Positions 18,171 through 27,300 of a stretch of DNA of 64,000 bases are shown in pieces; the first letter of the stretch is position 1; the number at the start of each line of letters is the position of its first letter. The notes beneath the pieces were generated by a model. It saw nothing but the letters and a program-made list of their open reading frames with translations. It made no database searches and was not told the origin of the DNA. The DNA comes from Prosthecomicrobium pneumaticum (GTDB lineage Bacteria; Pseudomonadota; Alphaproteobacteria; Rhizobiales; Kaistiaceae), in assembly GCF_014199915.1 (NCBI RefSeq), contig NZ_JACHOO010000010.1, positions 107,298 through 171,297 on the forward strand. Reading direction: 5' to 3'. The translations under genes and the position numbers were made by a program.

Positions 18171-19237
18171 CAGGGAGCGTCCGGGATCAGCACGCCGCTC
18201 TCCGGCTGCCATCCGATGGTGACCCGCTCGCCGAGCGATGGCATCCCGCCGCCGACATTCACGCGCTCGCCGCGGACGATGAGGCTGGGCGAGAGCCGGG
18301 CGGTGAAGCGCAGATGCGCGCCGTGATAGGCGATCTCCTCGATCGTCGCCGGATAGCGGTTCGCGGCGTCGGCGGCGCCGATCAGAACGTGCTCGGGCCG
18401 CACCATCAGCGTGGCGCGGCGTCCCGCCGCCTCGGTGGCGGGCGCGAGCGCCTTCGACCCGTCGTCGAGCGCGACCGTTGCGAGCGCACCCGTCGCGCCC
18501 TCGACCCGGCAGGAGAAGAGGTTCGATTCGCCGATGAAATCGGCGACGAAGCGGGTCGCCGGCCGCTCGTAGATCTCGGCCGGCGTGCCGATCTGCTGCA
18601 CGACGCCCTTGCTCATCACGGCGATCCGGTCCGACAGCGAGAGCGCCTCGTCCTGGTCGTGCGTGACATAGATCGTGGTGATGCCGAGCTCGTGCTGCAG
18701 CCGCTTCAGCCAGACGCGCATCTCGTCGCGCAGCCGCTTGTCGAGGGCGGAGAGCGGCTCGTCGAGGAGGAGCAGGCGCGGTTCGAGCACGATGACGCGG
18801 GCGAGCGCGACGCGCTGCTGCTCGCCGCCCGAGAGCTGCGAGGGGGAGCGGTTTTCATAGCCGACGAGCCCGACCTGTTCGAGCGCCCGGCCGACCGCGG
18901 CGGCGATCGTGGCCTTGTCGTGCTTCCTGAGCTTGAGGCCGTAGCCGATGTTCTGCGCCACCGTCATGTGCGGGAAGATGGCGTAGTTCTGGAAGACGAT
19001 GCCGATCGCCCGACGCTCCGGCGGCAGGGCGGTGACGTCTTCGCCGCCGAGCCGGATGGTGCCGCTCGACGGCGCAACGAAGCCGGCGATCATCCTCAGC
19101 GTCGTCGACTTGCCGCAGCCGGACGGGCCGAGCAGGGAGAAGAATTCGCCCTTCTCCACCGAGAAGTCGGATCGCGCCACGGCCGGCGGGCCCTCGCCAT
19201 AGGATTTGGCGACGCCGATCAGCTCGACCTGTCTCAT
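18170..19237 (-). CDS. Polyamine/opine-type ABC transporter ATP-binding protein (PotA-like)
   Basis: 355 residues: Walker A GPSGCGKSTT, Q-loop FQNYAIFPHMTV, signature LSGGEQQRVALAR, Walker B LLLLDEPLSALDKRLR and H-loop YVTHDQDEAL. A C-terminal TOBE domain is present (LMVRPEHVLIG region). ATG at 19237 gives a normal start; an upstream GTG at 19282 would add 15 residues. It works with the binding protein and two permeases encoded upstream in the same operon. Confidence 0.94.
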   Translation of the reverse strand: MRQVELIGVAKSYGEGPPAVARSDFSVEKGEFFSLLGPSGCGKSTTLRMIAGFVAPSSGTIRLGGEDVTALPPERRAIGIVFQNYAIFPHMTVAQNIGYGLKLRKHDKATIAAAVGRALEQVGLVGYENRSPSQLSGGEQQRVALARVIVLEPRLLLLDEPLSALDKRLRDEMRVWLKRLQHELGITTIYVTHDQDEALSLSDRIAVMSKGVVQQIGTPAEIYERPATRFVADFIGESNLFSCRVEGATGALATVALDDGSKALAPATEAAGRRATLMVRPEHVLIGAADAANRYPATIEEIAYHGAHLRFTARLSPSLIVRGERVNVGGGMPSLGERVTIGWQPESGVLIPDAP

Positions 19238-19337
19238 CTCGCTCGCGCTCCGTCGGTCATGGGTGGGGTCGGCCGCGGTCACGGCTCTCGGGGGCAGGGG
19301 TCGTGACCGCGGCCGGGGGCAGGCCTGTTCGAACCGA

Positions 19338-20528
19338 TCAGCTCGAGAAGATCGCGTTCAGGGTGTCGACGATCTGCGACTGGTTCGAGATGTACCAGCG
19401 CCAATCCGGCATGAACAGGCCGGCGAAATCATCCGCCGTTCCCTTGTAACCCAACTGCGTCATCTTCGGCGAGATGGTCGCCTTCAGGTTGATCGGGTGG
19501 AAGTAGAGCGCGTCCGACCACATGGTCTGGCCCGCCGGGCTGCAATATTGCTCGAGCAGGGCGTAGGCGAGCTTCTTCTTCATCGGCGAAGAGCCCTTCG
19601 AGACCGCCGAATGCATCTGGTTGAAGGGCGAGACCTCCTTCGCCGCGACCCAGTCGATCGGCAGGCCGCGCTCCTTCTGCAGCAGCGCCTCGCCATCCGT
19701 CTGCCAGGCGATCTCGACCTCGCCGCGCTCCATCAGGTTCATCGTCTCGCCGGTGAAGGGCGAGATGATCCAGGGCTTGCCTTCGACGAATTTGTCGAAG
19801 CCGGTCTGCATGTCGTACTGGTCCTTGCCCCAGATCTTCGACACCGACATGAAGAGGATCGCCTGCAGGTCGTTGATCGGCCCGTAGATGGCGCGGGTGT
19901 TCTCGTATTTCTTGTTCCACAGCTCGGCGAGCGAGTTCGGCGGCGTGGTGATGACGTCGGTGCGGTAGGCGATGCCCATGACGTGCAGCGCCCAGATGAC
20001 GCCGGGGCCGTAGAAGGCGATGTCGGGCCACATGTCGGCGAGCGAGGGGACGTTCGCCTTCAGCTCCTCGCGGCTCGTGAAGAAGCCGCGCGCCTCGAGG
20101 TTGATCGCCTCGGGCAGGTTGCCGTTATAGAGGTCGATCGGCGGATTGTCCGGCCCGGCGAGCGACATCTTCGAGAACCAGGGCGCATTCGAATCGTAGA
20201 CGACCTTGCAGTTGAAGTCGGTCTCGAACTTGTCGATGATTCCCTTGCGGGCGAAATCTTCCATCTCGCCGCCCCAATGGGCGATCGTCACGGTCTCGCC
20301 GCCGGCGTCGAACGGCTTGCCGTCCCACAGCACCTCCGCCGGGCCGCCTTCGGCGGCATGGGCGACCGACTTGTCGCTCATCACGAGCGCCACCGCCGTG
20401 CTCGACAGGCCGAGCGCGAAGAGGCCCTGAAGCAGCGTGCGCCGGTTCATCTCGCCGCCGGCATAGCGGGCCTGCATCGTCTCGATCGTCCGGATCAGCC
20501 GATCCGTGTCCTTCGTGGTCTTGTCCAT
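19338..20528 (-). CDS. Spermidine/putrescine-type periplasmic binding protein, Tat-exported
   Basis: 396 residues. A 26-residue leader precedes a twin-arginine motif (MNRRTLLQG) and a hydrophobic FALGLSSTAVALV segment, ending near AHAA. The mature protein is a PotD-like fold (VTIAHWGGEMEDF, PPIDLYNGNLPEAI, AYALLEQYCSPAGQ). Ligands in this family range from polyamines to opines and modified amino acids. The racemase-like and M24-like genes in the operon favour an amino-acid derivative over a polyamine (inference). Confidence 0.92.
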   Translation of the reverse strand: MDKTTKDTDRLIRTIETMQARYAGGEMNRRTLLQGLFALGLSSTAVALVMSDKSVAHAAEGGPAEVLWDGKPFDAGGETVTIAHWGGEMEDFARKGIIDKFETDFNCKVVYDSNAPWFSKMSLAGPDNPPIDLYNGNLPEAINLEARGFFTSREELKANVPSLADMWPDIAFYGPGVIWALHVMGIAYRTDVITTPPNSLAELWNKKYENTRAIYGPINDLQAILFMSVSKIWGKDQYDMQTGFDKFVEGKPWIISPFTGETMNLMERGEVEIAWQTDGEALLQKERGLPIDWVAAKEVSPFNQMHSAVSKGSSPMKKKLAYALLEQYCSPAGQTMWSDALYFHPINLKATISPKMTQLGYKGTADDFAGLFMPDWRWYISNQSQIVDTLNAIFSS

Positions 20529-20580
20529 CTCTCGTGTCCCTGCGTCGTTGTTGGCTTCAGAAAGTCCGTCCTTGTTCGCG

Positions 20581-21390
20581 TCAGCCTTTCGGCGCGGCGC
20601 GCTTCCCTTTCCTGTTGGTGAGGACGTGGACGAGCGTCATGCTCAGGAAGACGGTGGAGATCGCGAACACGCCGGCGGCGGCGATGGTCGGATCGGTGCG
20701 GTAGCGAATGGAATCGTAGAGCGCGACCGGCAGCGGCCGCATCTCGCTCGTCGCCAGGAACAGCGAGATGTCGAACTGGCCGAAGGAGACGATGAAGGCG
20801 AAGGTGGCGCCGGCGAGGATGCCCTGCGCCGTCACGCGCATCGTCACGTCGAAGAAGGCGCGCACGGGTCCGGCGCCGAGGCTGCGCGCCGCCTCTTCGA
20901 GCGACCGGTCGAAGCGGGCGAGCGCGGCCCCCACGGTCGCGATCACGAAGGGCAGCGTGACGAGGACATGGGCGAGGAGAAGGCCCGAGAAGGTCCGGAA
21001 GAGGCCCATCTGGATCGCCGCATAGAAGGAGAGGAGGGCGAGGCCGAGCACCATGCCGGGCAGGACGATCGGCGCCAGCATGACGGCCCGCAGCACCTCC
21101 CGGCCGCGGAAGCGCAGCCGGACGAGCGCGAGCGCGGCCGCCGTGCCGAGCACGGTCGAGATGAGCGTCGCGCAGAAGGCGAGCCGAAAGGAGAAGGTAA
21201 AACTCTCGCGAAACAGCGGGCCGGTGAGGAAGGCCTCGATCCAGCGCAGCGACAGGCCCTGCGGCGGGAATTGCAGGTAATTGCCCTCGTTGAAGGCCGC
21301 GACCACGGTCACGACGGTCGGCGCGAGCAGAAGCAGCAGCGCGACGGCGGCGATCGCCTTGAAGACGAAGGGGCTCTCGCTCGTCTCCAT
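20581..21390 (-). CDS. ABC transporter permease (PotC-like)
   Basis: 269 residues, six predicted membrane helices, with the EAA loop in RSLEEAARSLGAGPVRAFF. Its ATG at 21390 coincides with the end of the PotB-like gene, giving a one-base overlap. It forms half of the channel for the binding protein at 19338. Confidence 0.93.
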   Translation of the reverse strand: METSESPFVFKAIAAVALLLLLAPTVVTVVAAFNEGNYLQFPPQGLSLRWIEAFLTGPLFRESFTFSFRLAFCATLISTVLGTAAALALVRLRFRGREVLRAVMLAPIVLPGMVLGLALLSFYAAIQMGLFRTFSGLLLAHVLVTLPFVIATVGAALARFDRSLEEAARSLGAGPVRAFFDVTMRVTAQGILAGATFAFIVSFGQFDISLFLATSEMRPLPVALYDSIRYRTDPTIAAAGVFAISTVFLSMTLVHVLTNRKGKRAAPKG

Positions 21391-22253
21391 CAGAAGCGGC
21401 TCCCGGCATAGCGCTGGCTGAGCGAGAAGGAGACGAGGATGGCCCCGAGGCTGACGGCGAGCATGATCAGGCCGAGCGCCGAGCCGAACTGCCAGAAGCC
21501 CATCTCGCTGACCTGCTGGTAGAGATGCATCGAGATGGTCGAGACGCGCGAACTGCCGAGCAGGATCGGCACGATGTAGGAGCTGATCGACAGCGAGAAG
21601 ACGATCACGGCGCCGGAGATGACCGCCGGGGTGGCGAGCGGCAGGGTGATGTCGAAGAAGGCGCGCCAGCGCGAGGCGCCGAGGGAGCGGGCCGCCTGCT
21701 CATAGCTGCGGTCGAGATTGCGCAGGATGCTGATCAGCGAAAAGACCATGAAGGGCAGCGTCGCCTGCACGAGGCCGAGCGCTATGCCCGTGCGGTTGTA
21801 GATGAGCTGCAGCTTGGGCAGGCCGAGCGAGACGAGAAGCTGGTTGATCAGGCCATTGTTGTTGCCGAAGATCACGATCATCCCGTAGAGGCGGATCGTC
21901 ATGTCGAGCTGCATCGAGGCGAGGACGAGGATCGACAGCCCGGTGAAGACGCGCGGGCTGGAGGTCCGGGCCATGATGTAGGCGAGGGGAAAGCCGAGCA
22001 GTACGTCGAAGACGACGGTGATCGCGCTCAATTGCAGGCTGGTCAGCAGCGAGCCGTAGAAGAGCGGATTGGTGAAGAACCGGACGAGATTCTCTAGCGA
22101 AAGCTGCGGCTGGACGGCGAGGAGGCCGCGCTCCGGCGGATTGAAGCCGATCACGAAGAGCACGAGGAGCGGCAGGATCATGAAGAGGAAGAACATCGCC
22201 GCTGCCGGCACCAGCAGCAGATAGGTTCCGTCTCTCGAGGTCGTGGCGGCCAT
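21390..22253 (-). CDS. ABC transporter permease (PotB-like)
   Basis: 287 residues, six predicted helices, with the EAA loop RSYEQAARSLGASRWRAFF. ATG at 22253 (MAATTSRDG) is chosen; an in-frame GTG at 22307 would add an 18-residue hydrophilic leader. It is the first gene of the six-gene minus-strand operon. The 267 bases between it and the guanidine riboswitch hold the inverted repeats at 22325-22402 and the sigma54 promoter of the divergent unit. Confidence 0.92.
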   Translation of the reverse strand: MAATTSRDGTYLLLVPAAAMFFLFMILPLLVLFVIGFNPPERGLLAVQPQLSLENLVRFFTNPLFYGSLLTSLQLSAITVVFDVLLGFPLAYIMARTSSPRVFTGLSILVLASMQLDMTIRLYGMIVIFGNNNGLINQLLVSLGLPKLQLIYNRTGIALGLVQATLPFMVFSLISILRNLDRSYEQAARSLGASRWRAFFDITLPLATPAVISGAVIVFSLSISSYIVPILLGSSRVSTISMHLYQQVSEMGFWQFGSALGLIMLAVSLGAILVSFSLSQRYAGSRF

Positions 22254-22324
22254 GGGGGGTTCCGCGCTGGGATCGGATGCCCCGGAGGCTCGCAAGCGCC
22301 GTGCCACTTTTCGATGAAGGCAAA

Positions 22325-22402
22325 GATCGTCGAAACCTAGGGACTCATTCGACGATCCATGTCAGTCTGGCCATAACTTTCGGCAAATGCCCACATCGTC
22401 GA
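22325..22402. promoter_or_regulatory. 10-bp inverted repeat plus a third half-site (ATCGTCGA)
   Basis: GATCGTCGAA at 22325-22334 and TTCGACGATC at 22348-22357 form a perfect 10-bp inverted repeat around a 13-base spacer. The core ATCGTCGA recurs at 22395-22402. They lie between the PotB-like operon start and the sigma54 promoter at 22488. The layout suits an operator of a dimeric regulator for the minus-strand operon, or an activator site about 90-160 bases upstream of the sigma54 promoter. The spacer is long for a terminator loop and there is no T-run. Confidence 0.5.
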
Positions 22403-22487
22403 CATAACGCGTCGTTGCCCAAAGGTACGGCGCGCTTGCCGCGTTCGGCCGCGGATCCGCTCGGCGCGTCCCGGCGTGCGGCCTTGC

Positions 22488-22503
22488 TGGCATACGGATT
22501 GCT
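22488..22503 (+). promoter_or_regulatory. Sigma54 (-24/-12) promoter of the guanidine binding-protein unit
   Basis: TGGCATACGGATTGCT has the invariant GG-N10-GC spacing of RpoN promoters and matches TGGCAC-N5-TTGCT at all but one base. The predicted start site, about 12 bases downstream (near 22514), falls just before the riboswitch aptamer. Sigma54 promoters need an enhancer-binding activator such as NtrC. No clear NtrC box was recognised by eye. Confidence 0.75.
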
Positions 22504-22520
22504 TCGCCCGACACGAGTTG

Positions 22521-22620
22521 ATCGCTAGGGTTCCGGCCTCTTCGGAGGCGCTGCGACCGAGAGCGGTCGCCCGTCCGCTCCGGGCGGGTCCACGGCGGGA
22601 CAAAAGCCCGGGAGACCTCA
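22521..22620 (+). promoter_or_regulatory. Guanidine-I (ykkC) riboswitch aptamer
   Basis: The conserved blocks are present in order: CTAGGGTTCCG at 22525-22535, a G/C-rich stem with CGACCGAGAG at 22554-22563, and the signature ACGGCGGGACAAAAGCCCG then GGAGA at 22592-22615. This class senses free guanidinium and usually turns expression on. After the aptamer, GAGACCT (22612-22618) can pair perfectly with AGGTCTC (22670-22676), which overlaps the Shine-Dalgarno GGGAAGG of the gene starting at 22679. Ligand binding would hold the first strand and free the ribosome site (inference). Confidence 0.95.
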
Positions 22621-22678
22621 CGCGCGGAAGGGGAATGGCCTCTTCCACCCTTGGGAACCCGAGCCGGGAAGGTCTCGC

Positions 22679-23752
22679 ATGCGCTTCATCCGTTCACTGC
22701 CCCTCGTTCTCGCCGCCACGCTCGCCGCGGCGCCGCTCGCCATCGCCCCGGCCGAAGCCGCGCCGAAGAAGGACTTCAAGGTCGCCTGGTCGATCTATGT
22801 CGGCTGGATGCCCTGGGGCTGGGCGGCCGATCACGGCGTGGTCAAGAAATGGGCGGACAAATACGGCATCTCGATCGAGGTGACGCAATTCAACGACTAC
22901 ATCGAGTCGGTGAACCAGTACACGGCCGCCGATTTCGATGCGGTCACGGTGACCAACATGGACGCGCTGTCGATCCCCTCGGCCGGCGGCGTCGATACGA
23001 CCGCGGTGATCGTCGGCGACTATTCGAACGGCAACGACATGGTGATCGCCAAGAACGCCGCGGACGTCGCGGCGCTGAAGGGCGAGAAGATCAATCTCGT
23101 CGAACTGTCGGTGTCGCACTACCTGCTCGCCCGTGCGCTCGAAAGCGCCGGGCTCGCGGAGAAGGACGTCACCGTCGTCAACACCTCGGACGCGGATATG
23201 GTCGCCGCGGCGGCGACCGCCGATGTCACCACCGTCGTCACCTGGAACCCGCTCGCCTCGGAAATCCTCGCCGCCGGCAATGGCAAGGCGATCTTCGATT
23301 CCTCGAAGATCCCGGGCGAGATCATGGACCTGATGGTGGCGAAGACCGATGTGCTCGCCGACAATCCGGAATTCGGCAAGGCGCTCGCCGGCATCTGGTA
23401 CGACACGATGGCGGTGATGACGGCGGACACGCCGGAAGGTGCCGCGGCACGCGCGGCGATGGGGGCAGCCTCGGGAACCGATCAGGCCGGCTTCGAGGCG
23501 CAGCTCGCCGCCACCAAGCTGTTCCCGACGCCTGCCGAGGCGGTGGGCTTTGCGACCAGCCCCGAGCTGAAGGCGAAGATGGACGCGGTGCGGCAGTTCC
23601 TGTTCGCGAAGGGTCTGCTCGGCAGCGGCGCGCCTTCGGCCGACGTGATCGGCATCGCGCTCGGCGACGGCGAGGTGCTCGGCGATGCGGGCAACGTCAA
23701 GCTCCGCTTCGATCCGACCTTCATGAAGGCTGCGGCGGACGGCGCGCTCTGA
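22679..23752 (+). CDS. Periplasmic binding protein of the guanidine/urea-carboxylase-linked ABC transporter
   Basis: 357 residues with a signal peptide ending near APAEA. The mature protein is a taurine/nitrate-type (NMT1/SsuA-like) binding fold of the subfamily found in urea carboxylase regions (KVAWSIYVGWMPWGWAADHG, TVTNMDALSIPSAGGVDT). Homologues are usually named urea transporters, but the guanidine-I riboswitch in its leader makes guanidinium the likelier ligand. It is encoded alone, on the opposite strand from its permease and ATPase. GGGAAGG precedes ATG 22679 and is inside the predicted riboswitch pairing. Confidence 0.92.
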   Translation: MRFIRSLPLVLAATLAAAPLAIAPAEAAPKKDFKVAWSIYVGWMPWGWAADHGVVKKWADKYGISIEVTQFNDYIESVNQYTAADFDAVTVTNMDALSIPSAGGVDTTAVIVGDYSNGNDMVIAKNAADVAALKGEKINLVELSVSHYLLARALESAGLAEKDVTVVNTSDADMVAAAATADVTTVVTWNPLASEILAAGNGKAIFDSSKIPGEIMDLMVAKTDVLADNPEFGKALAGIWYDTMAVMTADTPEGAAARAAMGAASGTDQAGFEAQLAATKLFPTPAEAVGFATSPELKAKMDAVRQFLFAKGLLGSGAPSADVIGIALGDGEVLGDAGNVKLRFDPTFMKAAADGAL

Positions 23753-23761
23753 GGCCTCGGC

Positions 23762-23796
23762 GAAGGCATGGCGGCGCGGGACGCCGCCATGCCTTC
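23762..23796. terminator. 15-bp perfect hairpin between convergent guanidine genes
   Basis: GAAGGCATGGCGGCG at 23762-23776 pairs perfectly with CGCCGCCATGCCTTC at 23782-23796 around a five-base loop. It lies in the 77-base gap between two convergent genes and can act in both directions. There is no T-run, but three tandem CATGCCTT units follow (23788-23810). It probably ends both transcripts. Confidence 0.6.
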
Positions 23797-23829
23797 ATGC
23801 CTTCATGCCTCGAGGCGATCGGGCGAGGA

Positions 23830-24267
23830 TCAGGCGGAGGCCGCTTCGGCGGCCTTCGCCGCGACATAGGCACGCCAGCCACCGAACTCGGTGATCTCGC
23901 GGGCTCCATTGAGCCCGGCCGGTTCGCAGATGAAGCCCGAGACCTCCGAGCCGTCGTCGAGGGTCAGCTTGCCGATGCCGAGCGGCTTCGGGATGCCGGC
24001 GACGAACCGGCCGAAACCCGCCGGATCGAGCGACCAGACCTCGAGCGCGATGCCCGGACCGGCGAAGCCCGGCTCGCGCACCAGGCCGGGCTTCGGCGGC
24101 ACCGTGCCGGCGAGCGCGAACAGCCGGTAGTCCGGCGCGGTCTTCGCGGCCCGCACGAGCGCCGCGTCGAGCGCGGCGAGCTCGCGGTTGAGCGGCATGC
24201 CGGAAAGATGGGCGCCGACGACCGCGACGGAGATGCGATCGGGCGGGGATGCGGCCTCGGCGGTCAT
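23830..24267 (-). CDS. Stand-alone allophanate hydrolase C-terminal domain protein (AtzF C-domain/AGGCT-like)
   Basis: 145 residues. The sequence VAVVGAHLSGMPLNREL, LFALAGTVPPKPGLVRE, and IPKPLGIGKLTLDDGSE then SGFICE matches the C-terminal domain of allophanate hydrolase almost end to end. In the full enzyme this domain follows the Ser-Ser-Lys amidase domain and takes part in the second half-reaction. Here the amidase domain is missing: the protein starts directly at the C-domain and no amidase signature gene lies in the window. It is the last gene of the guanidine operon, 58 bases after the carboxylase. It may assist an amidase encoded elsewhere. Confidence 0.88.
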   Translation of the reverse strand: MTAEAASPPDRISVAVVGAHLSGMPLNRELAALDAALVRAAKTAPDYRLFALAGTVPPKPGLVREPGFAGPGIALEVWSLDPAGFGRFVAGIPKPLGIGKLTLDDGSEVSGFICEPAGLNGAREITEFGGWRAYVAAKAAEAASA

Positions 24268-24325
24268 CGCGCGTCGTTCCGCCCAAGCGGGACAGAGCGG
24301 CAGGGCCGCGGCGGGGTCGTTCTTC

Positions 24326-27300
24326 TCATTCTTCCGTCTCCATCACGGCGATGATGTCGCCGGCCCGAACCAGTCCGCCGGGCGCGACGCGCAACTGCCG
24401 AACCCGGCCGGCCATCGCGGCGGGCACGGTGATCTCCATCTTCATCGATTCGAGCACGACGATGGCGTCGCCGGCCGCGACCCGCGCACCTTCCCCGGCG
24501 ACGAGCTTCCAGACGCTGCCCGGCACATGGGCGCGCAGCGCCGTGCAGCCCTCCGGGATGTCGGCCTCGGGCATCGCGGCGGCGGCCGTCTCCTGGATAT
24601 AGCCGTCGAGACCTTCCACCTTCCAGCGCGCCCGCTCCGCTTCGAAAGCCGTCTGCTGGCGGCCCTTCGCCGCGCGGATCTCCGGCTCCGCCGCGGCGAG
24701 CGATGCGAGATGGTCGGCATAGGAGAAGCGCGTCTCCTCGATGGCGACCGGGTAGGCGCCGTGCGGGAAGGCGGCGCGCGCCTCGGCGAGCTCGGCCTCG
24801 TCGACGAGGAAGAAGCGAATCCGGTCGAAGAAGCGCAGCAGCCAGGGCTTGCCGGGCTCGAAGGCCGGTGTGGCGCGCCAGCTGTTCCACATCTGGATGG
24901 TGCGGCCGAAGAGCTGATAGCCGCCCGGTCCCTCCATGCCGTAGATGCAGAGATAGGCCCCGCCGATGCCGACCGCGTTTTCCGGCGTCCAGGTGCGGGC
25001 GGGATTGTACTTGGTCGTCACGAGCCGGTGGCGCGGATCGAGCGGGGTGGCGACCGGCGCGCCGAGATAGACGTCGCCGAGACCCATCACGAGGTAGTCG
25101 GCGGCGAGGATCGTCTCCTTGACCGCCGTCTCGTCGGGGAGCCCGTTGATGCGGCGGATGAACTCGATGTTGTCCGGGCACCAGGGCGCGTTCGCCCGCA
25201 CGAGCTCCTGATACTTCCGCATGGCGAGGCGGACTTCCGGGTCGTTCCACGACAGCGGCAGGTGGACGATCCGGCTCGGCACCGTCATCGCTTCCGGCCG
25301 CGGCAGGCCGGCTTCGAGCTCGGCGAGCGCGTCGACGAGCCGCGTGCGGGAGAGCCGGTCGGGATCGTAATGGATCTGCAGCGAGCGGATGCCCGGCGTC
25401 AGCTCGACGATGCCCGGCAGCCGCGTCGCTTCGAGCGCCTCCATCAGCGCATGCACGCGGAGCCGAAGGCCGATATCGAGCGTCATCGGCCCGTATTCGA
25501 CGAGGAGGTTGGCGTCGCCCTGGCGACGATAGACGACGGGCACATCGGCCTCGGCCGGCCCCTTGCCGACCACCGCGGCGCCGAGCGCCGGCATCGCCGG
25601 ACCGGCGACCGGATCCTCCGGCCGGGCCGCCGGAACGAAGCGGATCGTGTCGCCGGGCTTCAGCTGGCCGATCTTCCAGAGGTCCTCGTCGGCCACCACG
25701 GCGGGGCAGACGAAGCCGCCGAGGCTCGGCCCGTCCGGACCGAGGATGATCGGCGTGTCGCCGGTGAAGTCGATCGCGCCGACCGCATAGGCGTTGTCGT
25801 GCAGGTTGGACGGGTGGAGCCCGGCCTCGCCGCCATCGGTCCGCGCCCAGTCGGGCTTCGGGCCGACCAGCCGGACCCCCGTGCGGGCGCTGTTGAAATG
25901 CACCTCGTAGGGCGTCGAGAACAGCGTCTCGACGTCCCGCGCGGTGAAGAAGTCCGGCGCGCCGTGCGGACCATAAACGGCCGCGAGGGTCCAGTCGTGC
26001 GACAGCGTCGGCAGGTCCACCGAGGCCGGCGGGCCGACCGGTTCGCGGGCGCCGAAATGCAGCGCGTCGCCGGGTTTCAGCGTGCCGGTCGCATGGCCGC
26101 CGAAGCCGCCGAGCGCGAAGGTGGCGCGCGAGCCGAGCATTTCGGGCGCGGTGAACGCACCGCGCACGGCGAGATAGGCGCGCTGGCCGGGGCCTGCGAC
26201 GGGTCCGAGCGCCAGCGTCTGCCCCGCACCGACCGCAACCGGCCGGCCGCGCGGCACGGAGACGCCGTCGAGCCGGGCGTCCATCTCGGCGCCGGCGAGC
26301 CCGATCGTCGCTTCGGCATGGAAGCGCAGGGCCGGTCCGCTCATCGTCAGTTCGAGCGCGGCTGCGGTCTCCTCATTGCCGACGATGCGGTTGGCGAGGC
26401 GAAAGGAGCGGGCATCCATCGGCCCGCTCGGCGGCACGCCGACCGGCCACAGGCCGATCCGTCCGGGCAGTTCCTGCAGGCTCGACTGCGCGCCCGGTGC
26501 GATCACCTCGATCACCTGCGGCCGTACCGCGAGGCTGCCGAGCGCCGCGGTCGAGACGGTGCCCTCGCGGAACATGGCGCTCGCCGCGACGGCGCGCAGA
26601 AAGGCGAGATTGGTCTCGATGCCGGCGATCTCGGTCTCGGCGAGCGCCGTTCCGAGCGCGGCGACGGCGGCCGCCCGGTCCTGCCCCGTGACGATCAGCT
26701 TGGCGAGCATCGGGTCATAGAAGGGGGTGACCTCGCTCCCCGTCTCGATCCAGCCGTCGACGCGCGCGGTCTGCGGCAGGCGCACGGCGGTGAGCCGGCC
26801 GGCGCTGGGGCGGAAGCCCTGCAGGGCATCCTCGGCATAGAGTCGCACCTCGATCGCGGCGCCGTCGAGGCGGATCGGCGGCGCGGTCGCGAGGACGTCC
26901 TCGCCGGCCGCCTGGCGGATCATCCATTCGACGAGGTCGATGCCGGTCACCGCCTCGGTCACCGGATGCTCGACCTGCAGGCGGGTGTTCACCTCGAGGA
27001 AGGAGAAGGCACCGCGGCCGACATCATAGACATATTCGACCGTGCCGGCCGATTCATAGGAGACGCTACGGCCGAGCGCGACGGCGGAGGCGAGCAGCGC
27101 GGCGCGGGCCTCCTCGGAGAGGCCGGGGGCGGGCGTCTCCTCGACGACCTTCTGGTTGCGCCGCTGCAGCGAACAGTCGCGCTCGCCGAGCGCCACCACC
27201 GCGCCCCGGCCATTGCCGAAGATCTGCACCTCGATGTGGCGGGCGGTCTCGACGAAACGTTCGAGATAGACCCGCGCATCGCCGAAACTCGCCGCCGCCA

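Noticed and set aside
23753..23829. A remnant of the allophanate hydrolase amidase domain near the orphan C-domain
   Set aside because: The flanking gaps (77 and 58 bases) are too short and contain only a terminator hairpin and spacer sequence; no amidase motif is readable in any frame.
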